IMG/VR virus record: IMGVR_UViG_3300042731_001312
Span: 37,110 to 101,109 of that record
Direction: 5' to 3' (one strand)
DNA from: a virus
DNA: 64,000 bases
Part shown: positions 1 to 9,768 of the stretch, one piece after another
Layout of the letters: each line of letters begins with the position of its first letter
Position numbering within the stretch: position 1 is the first letter of the stretch
The notes under the pieces: generated by a model
The model's input: only the letters and a program-made list of their open reading frames with translations
Told to the model about the DNA's origin: nothing
Databases searched by the model: none
Position numbers and translations under genes: made by a program

Positions 1-3000
1 CTGCAAATAATGGTCAGCTTAAATTTAAGGTATTAAACTCTTATATTAATGATGATGCTAAGTCAGCAATACCACCCTTCAGCCTGATTGATAACACTCC
101 AACTTTAGGGTATGCTCATATTTCAGATAACTTCTATAAAATATCGCCTAGAGTTCTATATAAACCAGAAAATCTAGAGGTTATTGTAGAGGATAGTGCT
201 AATAAAATACCAGCTGAGGTGAAATTAGCTCCTACTGGAAGATCAATAGAGATGAGTACTAGCTCAGCGGCTGGTAATGATTTCATTAAACTAGATGTTG
301 TCGATACTCCTGCTGTAAACGACAGGTTAGCTATATTCCCTTCAAAGGAACAGACATACAGGATTAAGTTTAGTAGATATACTCAAAACGACTCGTTCAC
401 TTTAGGTTTAATTGTAGACCCTAATGGAGGTTATACTTCTATTAATTTCACTCTACAAGCAGATTTGGATGATTCAATTAATCTATTGAATTTCATCTTC
501 AACGCACCTAGTGGTGGTAATATTGTTTTTGAAAAAGAAACGGATTCTAGTATTATCTTTTACGAGAAGAAAGGTACACTTAGGCCAATGGAGCCTATGT
601 TGACCCCAGATGTAAATAATACTACTCTGGCTAGAATTGAAGAATTACAAGTACCTTATGACCTAGCAAATAATATGTTCTTTGCTGTAGACCATTTACC
701 GGCGGGCCACTTTAATGGTACTAGCTTCTCAAGCCAGGGCACTAAGTCTGAAATAGCTTCTGCTCTTGCAAAGGCTATTAATTCTATTGATAATGGATTT
801 ACTGCAATAACGTATGATAAGGCAGAACATCTTTATATTAAAACAAATGTAATTGGCTATAAACTTTTACAGGCTGGCGTTGCTATTCCACATGATAATT
901 CCAGCGATTGGTTAACTATCGATGAGGCTAATAGAGATGATGGTAATTTACTAAGATTAAATATTATAGAGAACGCCACGGTAGATCTTTTATCTAATAG
1001 TAGTATTTACTATTTTAGTGGCGGTAATGCTGCTGGTAAATCAGTACTGGTTACTGAGGATTCTGTTAGTAATATTAATGCCGGTGATTATATTGAAACT
1101 AGATCTAGTGGAGTATATAATAGGGTGGTGGATATTGTTGATGATATTGAAAGATTACCTATGCAATATAAAAAGGTAATTTTAGAGAGAATTAATACTA
1201 TTGACGCTGGTGAGATTAATGTATTTGCAGATAACCTAGTTAGATTAGGCTTATTTTCAGCGTTTGATATTCATGATATGAACTTTGATTTTTATGATAC
1301 ATCAAACTCTGATTTAAAAGAACTTCAATGGGAAACACATGGTGAAATAAATTATGAACCTGAGGTTAATAACCTAAACGATATTTACCCATTTGGTGAT
1401 AAAGATAACACTGATTATACATTAGACCCTATTAACTATTTCACCGGATTAAGCGATGTATTAGCAGAAGAAACCGCTGATGAGTTTGATGAAGTTATTA
1501 TTCAAAGTGAATACGATAGGCTACAAGAGAATAACTTGAAAGAATATGCTGTAACTTCTAGAGTAGTTCCTACAATTAACAAGTGGGTTCTAAAAGATGT
1601 CACTACTGTTAGAGAGCAGCCTTATTATTTAAACGCTAATGAGGCGTTTGGTAGATCTAATTTTGCAGCAGACTTGTCTTTCCCTAATAGAGATAGACTG
1701 GGCATGACGCACGAGTGGTTCTATATTAATAATTTACCAACACATCTAATTAAAAACCAAGGTGATAATCAAAACCCAGCGTATAGGCTAAACGAATCAT
1801 TTAGTTATATTAACTTTATGGAAGGGTTTGAAATGACGCCAGCTCTATTCAAAGATGTTAATTACAATTACTTCGATAGATTCTTTGTAACAGAAGGGTT
1901 TGAAACTATTGGTGATAATAACTACAAGACGTTTGTAAAAACCAACAGACAGAAGAAATATACTACCGTCAACGGCGGTAATGATATGGCTTTCGCTGAT
2001 ACAATATTTAAAGGTTTAAAAGTAATCTTTAAGAATAGAAAAGAGTTTGCTTCTAGTAGCCCTGTTGATTTTGTGAAATCACCTGAGTTCAATGGATATA
2101 AGTTTAGTATCTTATTAAATGTAAAAACAGCACAAGAGTCTAATGGTATTGAGTACGAAGTTATTCAAAATAAGAAGTTTAAGTTTGTAGTATTCTTTAT
2201 TTCTCTAAGCATTGATGATCTTTGGGCAGATAAGACTCTGACTAGAAAATTATTATATGAGTTAAATCACTCTTTAGTTTGGAATAATGAGGAACAAACG
2301 TTTAAGTATTCTGATATTAAATTAGACGGCTCTTTAGATCTTAATTCTGCAAACCTAACTAATCCTGCAGCACCTGATTATTTAAAGATACAGGGCCTGA
2401 TGCACGCGGACGGTACAGAACCACAATATTTAGAACAGGTAAATAAAAACGTCGATGACGAGTTTGGTAATATATTAGTCGAGATAAACACTGCATTTGG
2501 ACCACAATACTTATTGTTAGAGATTGCTAAAATTGATGGACAAGATGGTATGACTCTAAAGTCACCGCCTAAAGATATTACAAACGGTGATGTTAATCCA
2601 CCAGACGCTGATATTGATAATCTGCCCCACTACTTACAATACAATGCTAAGTATACTTATATCCAAGGGGGTATCAATGCGTACAAAGCAATCTTAGACG
2701 CATTAACTGCTAAAAACGTAGCAGATATGTTATTAAGAGACCCTGGTAATGTGGAATATACTACTGTGAATCTAGATGGCAGCATTTCTAAAAATAGATT
2801 TATTATTCTGTTCGAAGATGGTGTTGAGATAGTTAAAGAGTCTTATATTGTAACAGTTGAAGATGATGACAAACCTGAATCGTTTAAATTATTCTCCGGT
2901 AATATAGGCTATAATCTAGATAGAGGCTTAACTTACTATCCGTTTTTAATTAGACATAATGGTGGTTATACAATTGATACTAGACCTGTAGTAACATTTA

Positions 3001-3989
3001 CTGATGTTTACTCACACATGAAAACTAATACTCTACAGAATAGCGTTAATTCTACTGAGGTCTTGTTAGAAGAACAGATGTATAAGCATTCGCTTTCTAA
3101 CGTTGCTGAAATTGAATTAGCGAAAGATTACTATAAGAAATATAATAGATGTGGAGTAGCGTTTAACTTAGGTTTTATTTATGATGGTGGAAATCATGAT
3201 GCTAACTGGGGTTATATTAAAAACCACTTCTATAGAAAGGTAAATGAATTTAATACAAGTGGTGTAACTAAATTATCTACATCGACTGATAAACTACCAC
3301 TCTACCCATTAATAGGTGAAGTGGCAATTGATAAAAAAGACGTACACGTCTTTAAATCTTCGTGGGATAAAAACTATTATACTAGATCTTTATCAGGTGG
3401 AGTAAATGAACAAGTACCGGGAACATTTGAGACTAAGGAGGAGAGATCGTATTTAGCCTCTACAATTATGAAAGTAAAAGATAGTTATACTCTGTTAGAT
3501 TTTGAAGTCCAGCAAGTGGAATCAGAAGCAGAACAAGACGATATTTTACAGAGCTCAACTAACACAACAGACGTTGTAATGTTTGAGGATGATGAAAGAG
3601 TTGTATTTGATTTTTATATCGACTTTTCAGTTAATAAAAAATTAAGTACAGACGGCGTATTGTCGGGTATTACAAAATATGTAACTCCTGAAAATTCTGC
3701 TGAAGATAAGACTACTTTAGTAGATGATGCAGCGCTGTATATTGATAAAAATTTGGTTAATATATTTAATTTGAATCAAATTAAACTCTATACTAAGCGT
3801 ATAAAAGGGGAACCATCTACACTTGAAAGCGTGTCAACGCTAGATGGACTAGATGACAACGGTTTTGTAGCGGATCAGAACTTCTCATTCACTGCGCACG
3901 AGCAAAAGCCCCTTAATTTTAGATTGATATATAATAAAAGATTAGGTTACTCTTATAGAATTAGACCTATGGTAAAAATAACGTCATAA
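1..3989 (+). CDS. Large virion protein, 5' end cut by the window
   Basis: The reading frame is open from base 3 of the window, so the gene starts upstream; the in-frame GTG at 219 is only an internal codon. At least 1,300 residues are visible. No family is recognised with certainty. The protein has many short beta-strand-like, Asn/Asp/Tyr-rich stretches, no transmembrane segment and almost no Cys, as expected of a tail, baseplate or fibre component. It stops 4 bases before the collagen/BACON fibre-like gene and belongs to a run of late structural genes. A structural role is inferred from composition, size and context only. Confidence 0.8.
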   Translation, partial: ANNGQLKFKVLNSYINDDAKSAIPPFSLIDNTPTLGYAHISDNFYKISPRVLYKPENLEVIVEDSANKIPAEVKLAPTGRSIEMSTSSAAGNDFIKLDVVDTPAVNDRLAIFPSKEQTYRIKFSRYTQNDSFTLGLIVDPNGGYTSINFTLQADLDDSINLLNFIFNAPSGGNIVFEKETDSSIIFYEKKGTLRPMEPMLTPDVNNTTLARIEELQVPYDLANNMFFAVDHLPAGHFNGTSFSSQGTKSEIASALAKAINSIDNGFTAITYDKAEHLYIKTNVIGYKLLQAGVAIPHDNSSDWLTIDEANRDDGNLLRLNIIENATVDLLSNSSIYYFSGGNAAGKSVLVTEDSVSNINAGDYIETRSSGVYNRVVDIVDDIERLPMQYKKVILERINTIDAGEINVFADNLVRLGLFSAFDIHDMNFDFYDTSNSDLKELQWETHGEINYEPEVNNLNDIYPFGDKDNTDYTLDPINYFTGLSDVLAEETADEFDEVIIQSEYDRLQENNLKEYAVTSRVVPTINKWVLKDVTTVREQPYYLNANEAFGRSNFAADLSFPNRDRLGMTHEWFYINNLPTHLIKNQGDNQNPAYRLNESFSYINFMEGFEMTPALFKDVNYNYFDRFFVTEGFETIGDNNYKTFVKTNRQKKYTTVNGGNDMAFADTIFKGLKVIFKNRKEFASSSPVDFVKSPEFNGYKFSILLNVKTAQESNGIEYEVIQNKKFKFVVFFISLSIDDLWADKTLTRKLLYELNHSLVWNNEEQTFKYSDIKLDGSLDLNSANLTNPAAPDYLKIQGLMHADGTEPQYLEQVNKNVDDEFGNILVEINTAFGPQYLLLEIAKIDGQDGMTLKSPPKDITNGDVNPPDADIDNLPHYLQYNAKYTYIQGGINAYKAILDALTAKNVADMLLRDPGNVEYTTVNLDGSISKNRFIILFEDGVEIVKESYIVTVEDDDKPESFKLFSGNIGYNLDRGLTYYPFLIRHNGGYTIDTRPVVTFTDVYSHMKTNTLQNSVNSTEVLLEEQMYKHSLSNVAEIELAKDYYKKYNRCGVAFNLGFIYDGGNHDANWGYIKNHFYRKVNEFNTSGVTKLSTSTDKLPLYPLIGEVAIDKKDVHVFKSSWDKNYYTRSLSGGVNEQVPGTFETKEERSYLASTIMKVKDSYTLLDFEVQQVESEAEQDDILQSSTNTTDVVMFEDDERVVFDFYIDFSVNKKLSTDGVLSGITKYVTPENSAEDKTTLVDDAALYIDKNLVNIFNLNQIKLYTKRIKGEPSTLESVSTLDGLDDNGFVADQNFSFTAHEQKPLNFRLIYNKRLGYSYRIRPMVKITS

Positions 3990-3993
3990 AGGC

Positions 3994-5940
3994 ATGGCCA
4001 TTAATATTCAAGAAATACTACATCCTAGTGACTCTAACCAGATTAAGTGGGAAAAGGTTAACTATAACTTTGACCAAATCCTGGCTAATGGTGGCGGGCC
4101 GAAGGGACAAAAAGGCTCGAAAGGGATTCAAGGCGCGGTCGGTCAAACCGGTGCAAAAGGTGAACAAGGGTTTAAAGGTGAAAAGGGTGAAACAGGTGCA
4201 ACTACATCTAGATGGAAAACAATTACAGTTGATGAGAGTCCAGAAGATGGTATTGCAGAATACGTAATCTTAAAACCTAAAGTCTCTACGGATAACTATC
4301 ACCCTGTAATTTTCTTGGGTGACCAAACATTTGATGAACTAGCAGAGCAGGACGGTGAGATCAGATTAAGATCTACCCTGACTATTGGTAGACATGCGGT
4401 GGAAGGTTTAAGCCCGTCTAATGAACTATTAACTTTATGGCACGGTGAAAGAACCGGCACAACTAATAATATAGCCATTACTTTTTCAACTTCTGAAGAG
4501 ACTGATGGTACAACAGATTGGACTAGATTCACATTAGATGAAACATACGGTCTTAATCTAAATACTAATCCAGCTGAAGTTATTGAATTTTACGCTGGCC
4601 TAGATAAATGGACATTTAACACTAATGTTTCTTTTGATGGTACAGATAGCACATTAAAATTACCTAATACATTTATTGCAGCTAATCTTTTAGAGGCAGG
4701 TATGATTAGGTTCTATGATAATTCTTTTTGGGGTGTAATTGACAACGCAGGTACTTTAGAGTGGAAGCAATTCTGTATGGCTCCATGTGGTGCTGGTATT
4801 GGTGGCTCTGTAAGTATTGTCGAAGAAGGTGATTTAGTTCTAAATCAATTCGGTAATCCATGGGGCAACTCAGTGAATATTGTTGAAGAGGGTAACTTAG
4901 AATTAAATAATACAGGCCAACCTTGGGGTGGTAACACTACTACGACCACGGCTAGCCCATCTCCAGCTCCATATACAATATCTTTTGATGATGGTAATAT
5001 TTTAGGACTTGGTTCTACGGGCGGATCTTTAGAGATTGCATATACAACAGGCCCAGTTGATGGTTTAATTTTATATGATAGTATTGTAACTACTCCTAGT
5101 TGGGTAACAGTTGATTCATATTTAGAGGGCTCGTTAGATTGTAGCGTAAGTACTAATACGGGTGGTGCTAGATCTGGTGTAATTACAATTAAACACCCGA
5201 ATAACATTGGTGTAACAGATACTATTACAATATCACAGAATGCTGCACCAGCGACGACACAGGCTCCTACGACACAGGCTCCTACGACGACTGCGGCGCC
5301 GGTAACGCTAACCTTATATGATAACGGTTCCGCTACAGCACCTCTAACGTTCTCGTCAACGGTTTCTAGTAAATTAGCAAGCTGGTCAATAAGTCAATCT
5401 GGTTCAGTAACTGTTGGTAATGTTCCTAACTGGCTAACGGTCTCCGTGGCTAACCTGGCTTCAAATGGTGGAACTATAACAATGAATTTAGCGCAGTCGC
5501 CAGTAGATTCAATAGCCACAACACTTACCGTTGAAGATAATTACGGTAATACTGGTACTATTTGGGTACAATATGATGCGGGTGGTAGAGAAGTTATTAC
5601 AACGACAACTGACTCTGGTGCAGGTGGAGGTACAGGTGAAACAACGACAACTGACTCCGGCGCAGGTGGAGGTACAGGTGAAACTACGACGACTAGCGCA
5701 CCTACCGGCTCCGGGGGTGGTTCTGGGGAAGGTAGCGGTACTTGTAGGAGTTACACATTAAATAATAATAGTTACAACGCCTCTATTTTATATTCATACT
5801 ACCACTGTACTAATGGTTACACGACAGTAACCGTAGGACCGTACATGCCTATAACAGTTTGTTCTGAAGGGGCACCAACTTGTACGTCTAACTGTAGTGG
5901 TGCATCTATTACAGGTGGAACTCAATCATGCATTGGTTAA
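3994..5940 (+). CDS. Collagen-like and BACON-domain fibre-type virion protein
   Basis: 648 residues, modular. Residues about 34-70 are Gly-X-Y collagen-like triplets (GPKGQKGSKG and onward). A 21-residue tandem repeat ending NPWG/QPWG lies at about 272-313. Residues about 327-417 look like a BACON domain (GGSLEIAYTT, a WVTV strand, NTGGARSGVITI, TITISQNA). A weaker second beta-sandwich follows at about 437-528. Thr-rich linkers (TTTTT, TTQAP repeats) and two 14-residue TTTDSGAGGGTGE-type repeats lead to a Cys-rich C-terminal module with nine Cys. BACON domains are typical of Bacteroidota and their phages and are thought to bind glycans or mucin. Probably a tail or head fibre for surface attachment. 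Confidence 0.88.
   Translation: MAINIQEILHPSDSNQIKWEKVNYNFDQILANGGGPKGQKGSKGIQGAVGQTGAKGEQGFKGEKGETGATTSRWKTITVDESPEDGIAEYVILKPKVSTDNYHPVIFLGDQTFDELAEQDGEIRLRSTLTIGRHAVEGLSPSNELLTLWHGERTGTTNNIAITFSTSEETDGTTDWTRFTLDETYGLNLNTNPAEVIEFYAGLDKWTFNTNVSFDGTDSTLKLPNTFIAANLLEAGMIRFYDNSFWGVIDNAGTLEWKQFCMAPCGAGIGGSVSIVEEGDLVLNQFGNPWGNSVNIVEEGNLELNNTGQPWGGNTTTTTASPSPAPYTISFDDGNILGLGSTGGSLEIAYTTGPVDGLILYDSIVTTPSWVTVDSYLEGSLDCSVSTNTGGARSGVITIKHPNNIGVTDTITISQNAAPATTQAPTTQAPTTTAAPVTLTLYDNGSATAPLTFSSTVSSKLASWSISQSGSVTVGNVPNWLTVSVANLASNGGTITMNLAQSPVDSIATTLTVEDNYGNTGTIWVQYDAGGREVITTTTDSGAGGGTGETTTTDSGAGGGTGETTTTSAPTGSGGGSGEGSGTCRSYTLNNNSYNASILYSYYHCTNGYTTVTVGPYMPITVCSEGAPTCTSNCSGASITGGTQSCIG
4807..4932 (+). repeat. 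Two tandem 63-base coding repeats
   Basis: Two consecutive 21-codon units encode SVSIVEEGDLVLNQFGNPWG-N and SVNIVEEGNLELNNTGQPWG-G, just before the first Thr-rich linker. The DNA copies have diverged while the protein pattern is kept, so selection on the repeat structure is likely. Confidence 0.85.
5602..5685 (+). repeat. Two tandem 42-base Thr/Gly linker repeats
   Basis: Two near-identical 42-base units encode TTTDSGAGGGTGET in the fibre-type protein. Their low divergence suggests recent duplication, a usual way for phage fibre linkers to change length. Confidence 0.9.
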
Positions 5941-5951
5941 TATTGTAAATT

Positions 5952-6758
5952 ATGAAAGATAAAATAAAAAATATACTCTCGAATAGGACTCTAGTAACAT
6001 TTATCGCTGGAGCTCTTTTCGTATTGCTATTTCTTAAACAGTGTAATCAAATATCTGAATTAAAACAAGATGTAAAATACGCACAAGAAGACGCTGGTAT
6101 TGCACTAAGTAATTTTAGAGCAGCCCAAGATTCTATTAAGATATTAGTTGATAAGAACGGTAATCAATTGGCTCAAATTAGATCTTTTACTATTGATTTA
6201 GATGATAAGAAGAATCAACTAATCAGCATGACTAATAAGTATAAGAAGGCTCTTAAATTAAACGATGAGCTTGAAGGAGTTAACGCTTTAATCTCAGCTG
6301 AGCTTGCGTTAAAAGATAGCCTATTAGCAGAAGCAACTATAACTAGAATAGACTCTACTACAGCAAAAGTTAACTTTAGTTCATTTGATGATTTCGGCAA
6401 TGGTAATACTAGATCTTTAACAGGGTCAAGCTTGATTAAATATAATTACGGTAATTTTCAAGTTACTGACAGTAAGTTTGAAATTAGAAATACCCTAAGC
6501 CTATTAGCTGCTATTGAAAATGTAGATGGTAGTGATGTACTAAAATTATCAACATCATATCCTGGTTTAGAGATTAGAGATATTGAAAATTTAAATCTAA
6601 TTAATACTAGATTAAATAGAAAAATAGAGAAAAAAGCAGGCTGGTCAATTGGTATTGGTGTGGGTTATGGTATTAACCTTAATAATAACCAAGTGATTAG
6701 CACCGGACCAAGTATTGGCTTAGGCTTATACTGGTCTCCAAAATTCTTAAGATTTTAA
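5952..6758 (+). CDS. Membrane-anchored coiled-coil protein, possible spanin-like
   Basis: 268 residues. A short basic N-terminus (KDKIKNILSNR) is followed by one hydrophobic helix at about 14-29 (TLVTFIAGALFVLLFL), then about 90 residues of heptad-rich coiled coil. The C-terminus is beta-rich and Gly-rich (GWSIGIGVGYGI, GPSIGLGLYWSP) and ends in aromatic Phe, like outer-membrane beta hairpins. The topology would place an inner-membrane anchor, a periplasmic rod and an envelope-facing tip in one chain, as in spanins. It lies 11 bases after the fibre-type gene. A lysis role is inference; it could also be a virion protein. Confidence 0.8.
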   Translation: MKDKIKNILSNRTLVTFIAGALFVLLFLKQCNQISELKQDVKYAQEDAGIALSNFRAAQDSIKILVDKNGNQLAQIRSFTIDLDDKKNQLISMTNKYKKALKLNDELEGVNALISAELALKDSLLAEATITRIDSTTAKVNFSSFDDFGNGNTRSLTGSSLIKYNYGNFQVTDSKFEIRNTLSLLAAIENVDGSDVLKLSTSYPGLEIRDIENLNLINTRLNRKIEKKAGWSIGIGVGYGINLNNNQVISTGPSIGLGLYWSPKFLRF

Positions 6759-6761
6759 AAC

Positions 6762-8831
6762 ATGGCTGAATCATCAAGATATTTCAGAATAGACCAAGAC
6801 ATTCTACTTGAGTTTATCTACCACGATCAGGCAGATCCTGAAAAGTATCGTATTGAGGTAGATGATAATGGTAGTGAGGTAATGTTCTTAGATGTGGAAC
6901 AGGGTAATCCCTTTGGGACTAGACACCTGATTCATGAGCTAGGTAGTGCAGTTGTCAACTTTGATGTAACTGAAATTTCTGGTTATCTTGCGGTTGAAAA
7001 CTTTGCTGCTAGAACTCTACTACTACAAAACGGTAAGACCTATAAATTTGATCTAAGTGCGCTGGCTAATCCGGCTGACTTTTCGATCAGCGGTAGTTTA
7101 GGTATATACTCGTACTCTGCTACAACTCAAATTGGAGAATTTACTCCTAACACAAACGGTACTGTAGATTATTCTTACCCTGGTTTAATAGGCGGTAAGA
7201 TTACGGTTGATACTAGAGCTAACCCTCTATTTGCGTCACCTGACGAAGCAACAGGAAATGATATAAACCAGACTATTGGTAGATACCATGCTGTTAATGT
7301 TCCAGGTGGGGACAAGACTAAATATGCTCTATTAGGGTATGATTCTACCGGTAATTATGAAATGCATAATTTCATTAATAATTCGTTAGAGTGGACTGGA
7401 TCTAGAGAAAACGATATGTTGAATTATCAGCAAGATGCTACTGATAATATTAATTTTATCTTATATGATACTGTAAGACTACACTTAAGATCTGGATTTT
7501 CTTTTGCTGCTAGAGGTTATGAGGGTTTCTTATTCGAGGTTAGTACTGAGAGAAATAATGCTGTTAAAAACTTTTTAACTCAATTAGTTTATCTAAATCA
7601 AAGTAACTATGAGTTCTCTAACCCAAGACCATTTATTTTAGGTGAGACTCTTTGGTCTAAATATATTAATATCAAAGTACCTTCAATTGTTGGTCAAAAC
7701 CAAGAGTTCTTAGATAGATTCTATGGAGATGGTACATTAGGTGGTAGTGATCTTAATCCATATTCTAACTATAATATTTCTTTTAAACTATTAGATCAGT
7801 TACAGACTATTAATGGTTATGATTTTGTATATACCGCAGAGGGTAATGATTTTACCGTTGCTAGAGAAGATGAATATGTTGATTTTACAGTTGTAGTGGA
7901 AGATGCTAATGACGGAGATTACTTTAAGATCTACGGAGAGAAGGATAACTCTTTAGCCGGCTTCGAGGGCCACATTCTAAATAGAATACAAACTTCTTCA
8001 GATGATATTGTAGTTATTTTCGATGTAGATGTTTTTGAGCAAATAGGAACATCTTATGTGAAAACTTCTACTAATACGTTTACCCAATACGAAGATTTTA
8101 GTACTCCTATTACGTTTAGACCTGTGATTCAAAATGCTGGTACTGCTGTTAATTTCTCGATCGACGTAACGATGAGAATTTACAACCAGACTGATAATAC
8201 TCAAATCACTAAACGAGCGTCGCTAATAACACACCAAGCAAATAAGTATGGTAAAAGATTAGCTGCTCTAAAGATTGATAATCCAAATATTTTAACAGAA
8301 GTCTATAATGTTTTACCTAGTTTAACTTCTAATAAAACTATCTCAGGGTTTATCACTGATAATTTACCTAGATCTGTAAAATACGTACCCACATTTATTG
8401 AGAGGTACAACGTAATTGCATCGGCATCTAAGGTAGAGTTATTAGGCGCAGGAACTAACGAGATGATTAAAGATGTGGAAGAGGTGGATTCTTCTGGCTT
8501 TGTAAATGAAGGAGACTTAAATATTAGTATTCCACCGTTTGCTACATATATTAAATTCGTAATAGGCAAGAAAAGAGGGGATGACTTTGAGTTAATTTCT
8601 TTTGAGAATGCCGAGCTGGTGATTTTAACCTTTAATGATGGTGCAACTAAATTGAAGTTCAACCACGTCTATAACAAAGATATTGATATGGGTAACGGTG
8701 AAGTCTTATTTAAGATTAACGAACAGAACGCTAATACAATTAGAGGCATGAAGTCTAATACATTCTATATCAGTATTGATAATGGTACAGATGAGACTAT
8801 GATTACTAAAGGAAAATTCACTAACGTATAA
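6762..8831 (+). CDS. Virion structural protein, tail or baseplate type
   Basis: 689 residues, starting 3 bases after the previous stop and overlapping the next start by one base (TAATG), so translation is probably coupled to the tail-tube-fold protein. No catalytic motif, signal peptide or membrane helix is visible. The sequence is rich in beta-strand-like segments. I do not recognise a named family. The dense late structural context supports a tail or baseplate component; the precise role is unknown. Confidence 0.8.
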   Translation: MAESSRYFRIDQDILLEFIYHDQADPEKYRIEVDDNGSEVMFLDVEQGNPFGTRHLIHELGSAVVNFDVTEISGYLAVENFAARTLLLQNGKTYKFDLSALANPADFSISGSLGIYSYSATTQIGEFTPNTNGTVDYSYPGLIGGKITVDTRANPLFASPDEATGNDINQTIGRYHAVNVPGGDKTKYALLGYDSTGNYEMHNFINNSLEWTGSRENDMLNYQQDATDNINFILYDTVRLHLRSGFSFAARGYEGFLFEVSTERNNAVKNFLTQLVYLNQSNYEFSNPRPFILGETLWSKYINIKVPSIVGQNQEFLDRFYGDGTLGGSDLNPYSNYNISFKLLDQLQTINGYDFVYTAEGNDFTVAREDEYVDFTVVVEDANDGDYFKIYGEKDNSLAGFEGHILNRIQTSSDDIVVIFDVDVFEQIGTSYVKTSTNTFTQYEDFSTPITFRPVIQNAGTAVNFSIDVTMRIYNQTDNTQITKRASLITHQANKYGKRLAALKIDNPNILTEVYNVLPSLTSNKTISGFITDNLPRSVKYVPTFIERYNVIASASKVELLGAGTNEMIKDVEEVDSSGFVNEGDLNISIPPFATYIKFVIGKKRGDDFELISFENAELVILTFNDGATKLKFNHVYNKDIDMGNGEVLFKINEQNANTIRGMKSNTFYISIDNGTDETMITKGKFTNV

Positions 8832-9382
8832 TGATACTCAATAGTAGAAATAATTCATTTGATTTTAGATTTCCAAGAAACTTTATTCCTAAAGAAGTAT
8901 CTGAGAAATACAAGAAGTACTTGAACAAAGTGCCTGGTGGACTTTTAGCCGAACCTGTTGATTTTGTCAATTACTCTATCCAGGGTATTAACATCCCAGG
9001 TGTGGCGTTTGACCCAATTACTCAAGCAGATAATGATGGTACAACAAGATACCATAGAGGTGCAGTGCCAATTCAGAATACAATTACTAGAGAGTTCACA
9101 GTGACTATGCAACTCCTAGATGGTTTTATTAACTACTGGATTATGATGGACACTCTACTTTATTATTATGCAAGGTCTACTAAAGAGCCTTACATTGACC
9201 CATTTACTCTAAGGATATTAGATGCTGAAGGTAGTTCGGTGGCATATATGGAGTTCAATAAAATTATTATGAATTCTATCAATGAGCTTAATCTTAACAT
9301 GGCAGAGAACGTCGCAGATTTTAGCACGTTTGAATGTACATTTGTATACAATAAGCTCGACCTGAAATTAGAAATAGAATAA
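8831..9382 (+). CDS. Tail-tube-fold protein (T4 gp19/gp54-like)
   Basis: 183 residues. The pattern VDFVNYSIQGINIPGV, then ITREFTVTMQ, NYWIMMDTLLYYY, PFTLRILDAEG and a final TFECTFVYNKL strand resembles contractile-tail tube proteins and the related tube initiator. These proteins form hexameric rings inside the sheath or at the baseplate hub. The ATG overlaps the preceding stop by one base. The family assignment is by pattern only; gp19-like tube and gp54-like initiator cannot be separated here. Confidence 0.7.
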   Translation: MILNSRNNSFDFRFPRNFIPKEVSEKYKKYLNKVPGGLLAEPVDFVNYSIQGINIPGVAFDPITQADNDGTTRYHRGAVPIQNTITREFTVTMQLLDGFINYWIMMDTLLYYYARSTKEPYIDPFTLRILDAEGSSVAYMEFNKIIMNSINELNLNMAENVADFSTFECTFVYNKLDLKLEIE

Positions 9383-9383
9383 A

Positions 9384-9392
9384 GATATATAA
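9384..9392 (+). promoter_or_regulatory. Late-promoter-like GATATATAA
   Basis: Exact copy of the recurrent 9-mer, 3 bases before the ATG at 9396. The same AGATATATAAATC context precedes the minus-strand GTG start at 57171. If it is a -10 element, transcription would begin at or inside the start codon. Confidence 0.6.
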
Positions 9393-9395
9393 ATC

Positions 9396-9767
9396 ATGAG
9401 AACATTTAATGAATATTTAGTAGAGCAAAAGATTACTGAGACTGATATGCAACTCTTACAAGAGGGTTTACAGTCTGAGTGGACTCCTGAACTAGAAGAA
9501 AAGGTAGATCTAGCTCTAGAACAATTTGTAACACAGTACCTAAACGAAGAGACTGGGCAATTTGATTTAGATAGATTAGAAGAAGATATAATTGAAGAGG
9601 GTCTACTAGGTTCTATTATTGGTGGTCTAACTGGTTTTGCATTAGGCAAATCAATTGGTAAAATGATCGCTAAGGTTCTCGGTATTCAAAAAGGTATCTT
9701 CTACGATTTATTAACCTCCAGATTAGTCGGTGCTGCCCTAGGCGCTGCAATGGGAAAAAGAATCTAA
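9396..9767 (+). CDS. Small internal head protein candidate with capsid-targeting-like N-terminus
   Basis: 123 residues. The N-terminus MRTFNEYLVEQ resembles the T4 capsid-targeting peptide (MKTYQEFIAE in IPIII). Two T4 prohead-protease-type sites follow, LQE/G at about 27 and IEE/G at about 68. The last third is Gly/Ala-rich and hydrophobic (GSIIGGLTGFALGKSIG, LVGAALGAAMGKRI), like a glycine-zipper membrane segment. A late-promoter-like element lies immediately upstream. An internal protein released by proteolysis, perhaps membrane-active, is an inference; no named family is recognised. Confidence 0.75.
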   Translation: MRTFNEYLVEQKITETDMQLLQEGLQSEWTPELEEKVDLALEQFVTQYLNEETGQFDLDRLEEDIIEEGLLGSIIGGLTGFALGKSIGKMIAKVLGIQKGIFYDLLTSRLVGAALGAAMGKRI

Positions 9768-9768
9768 T

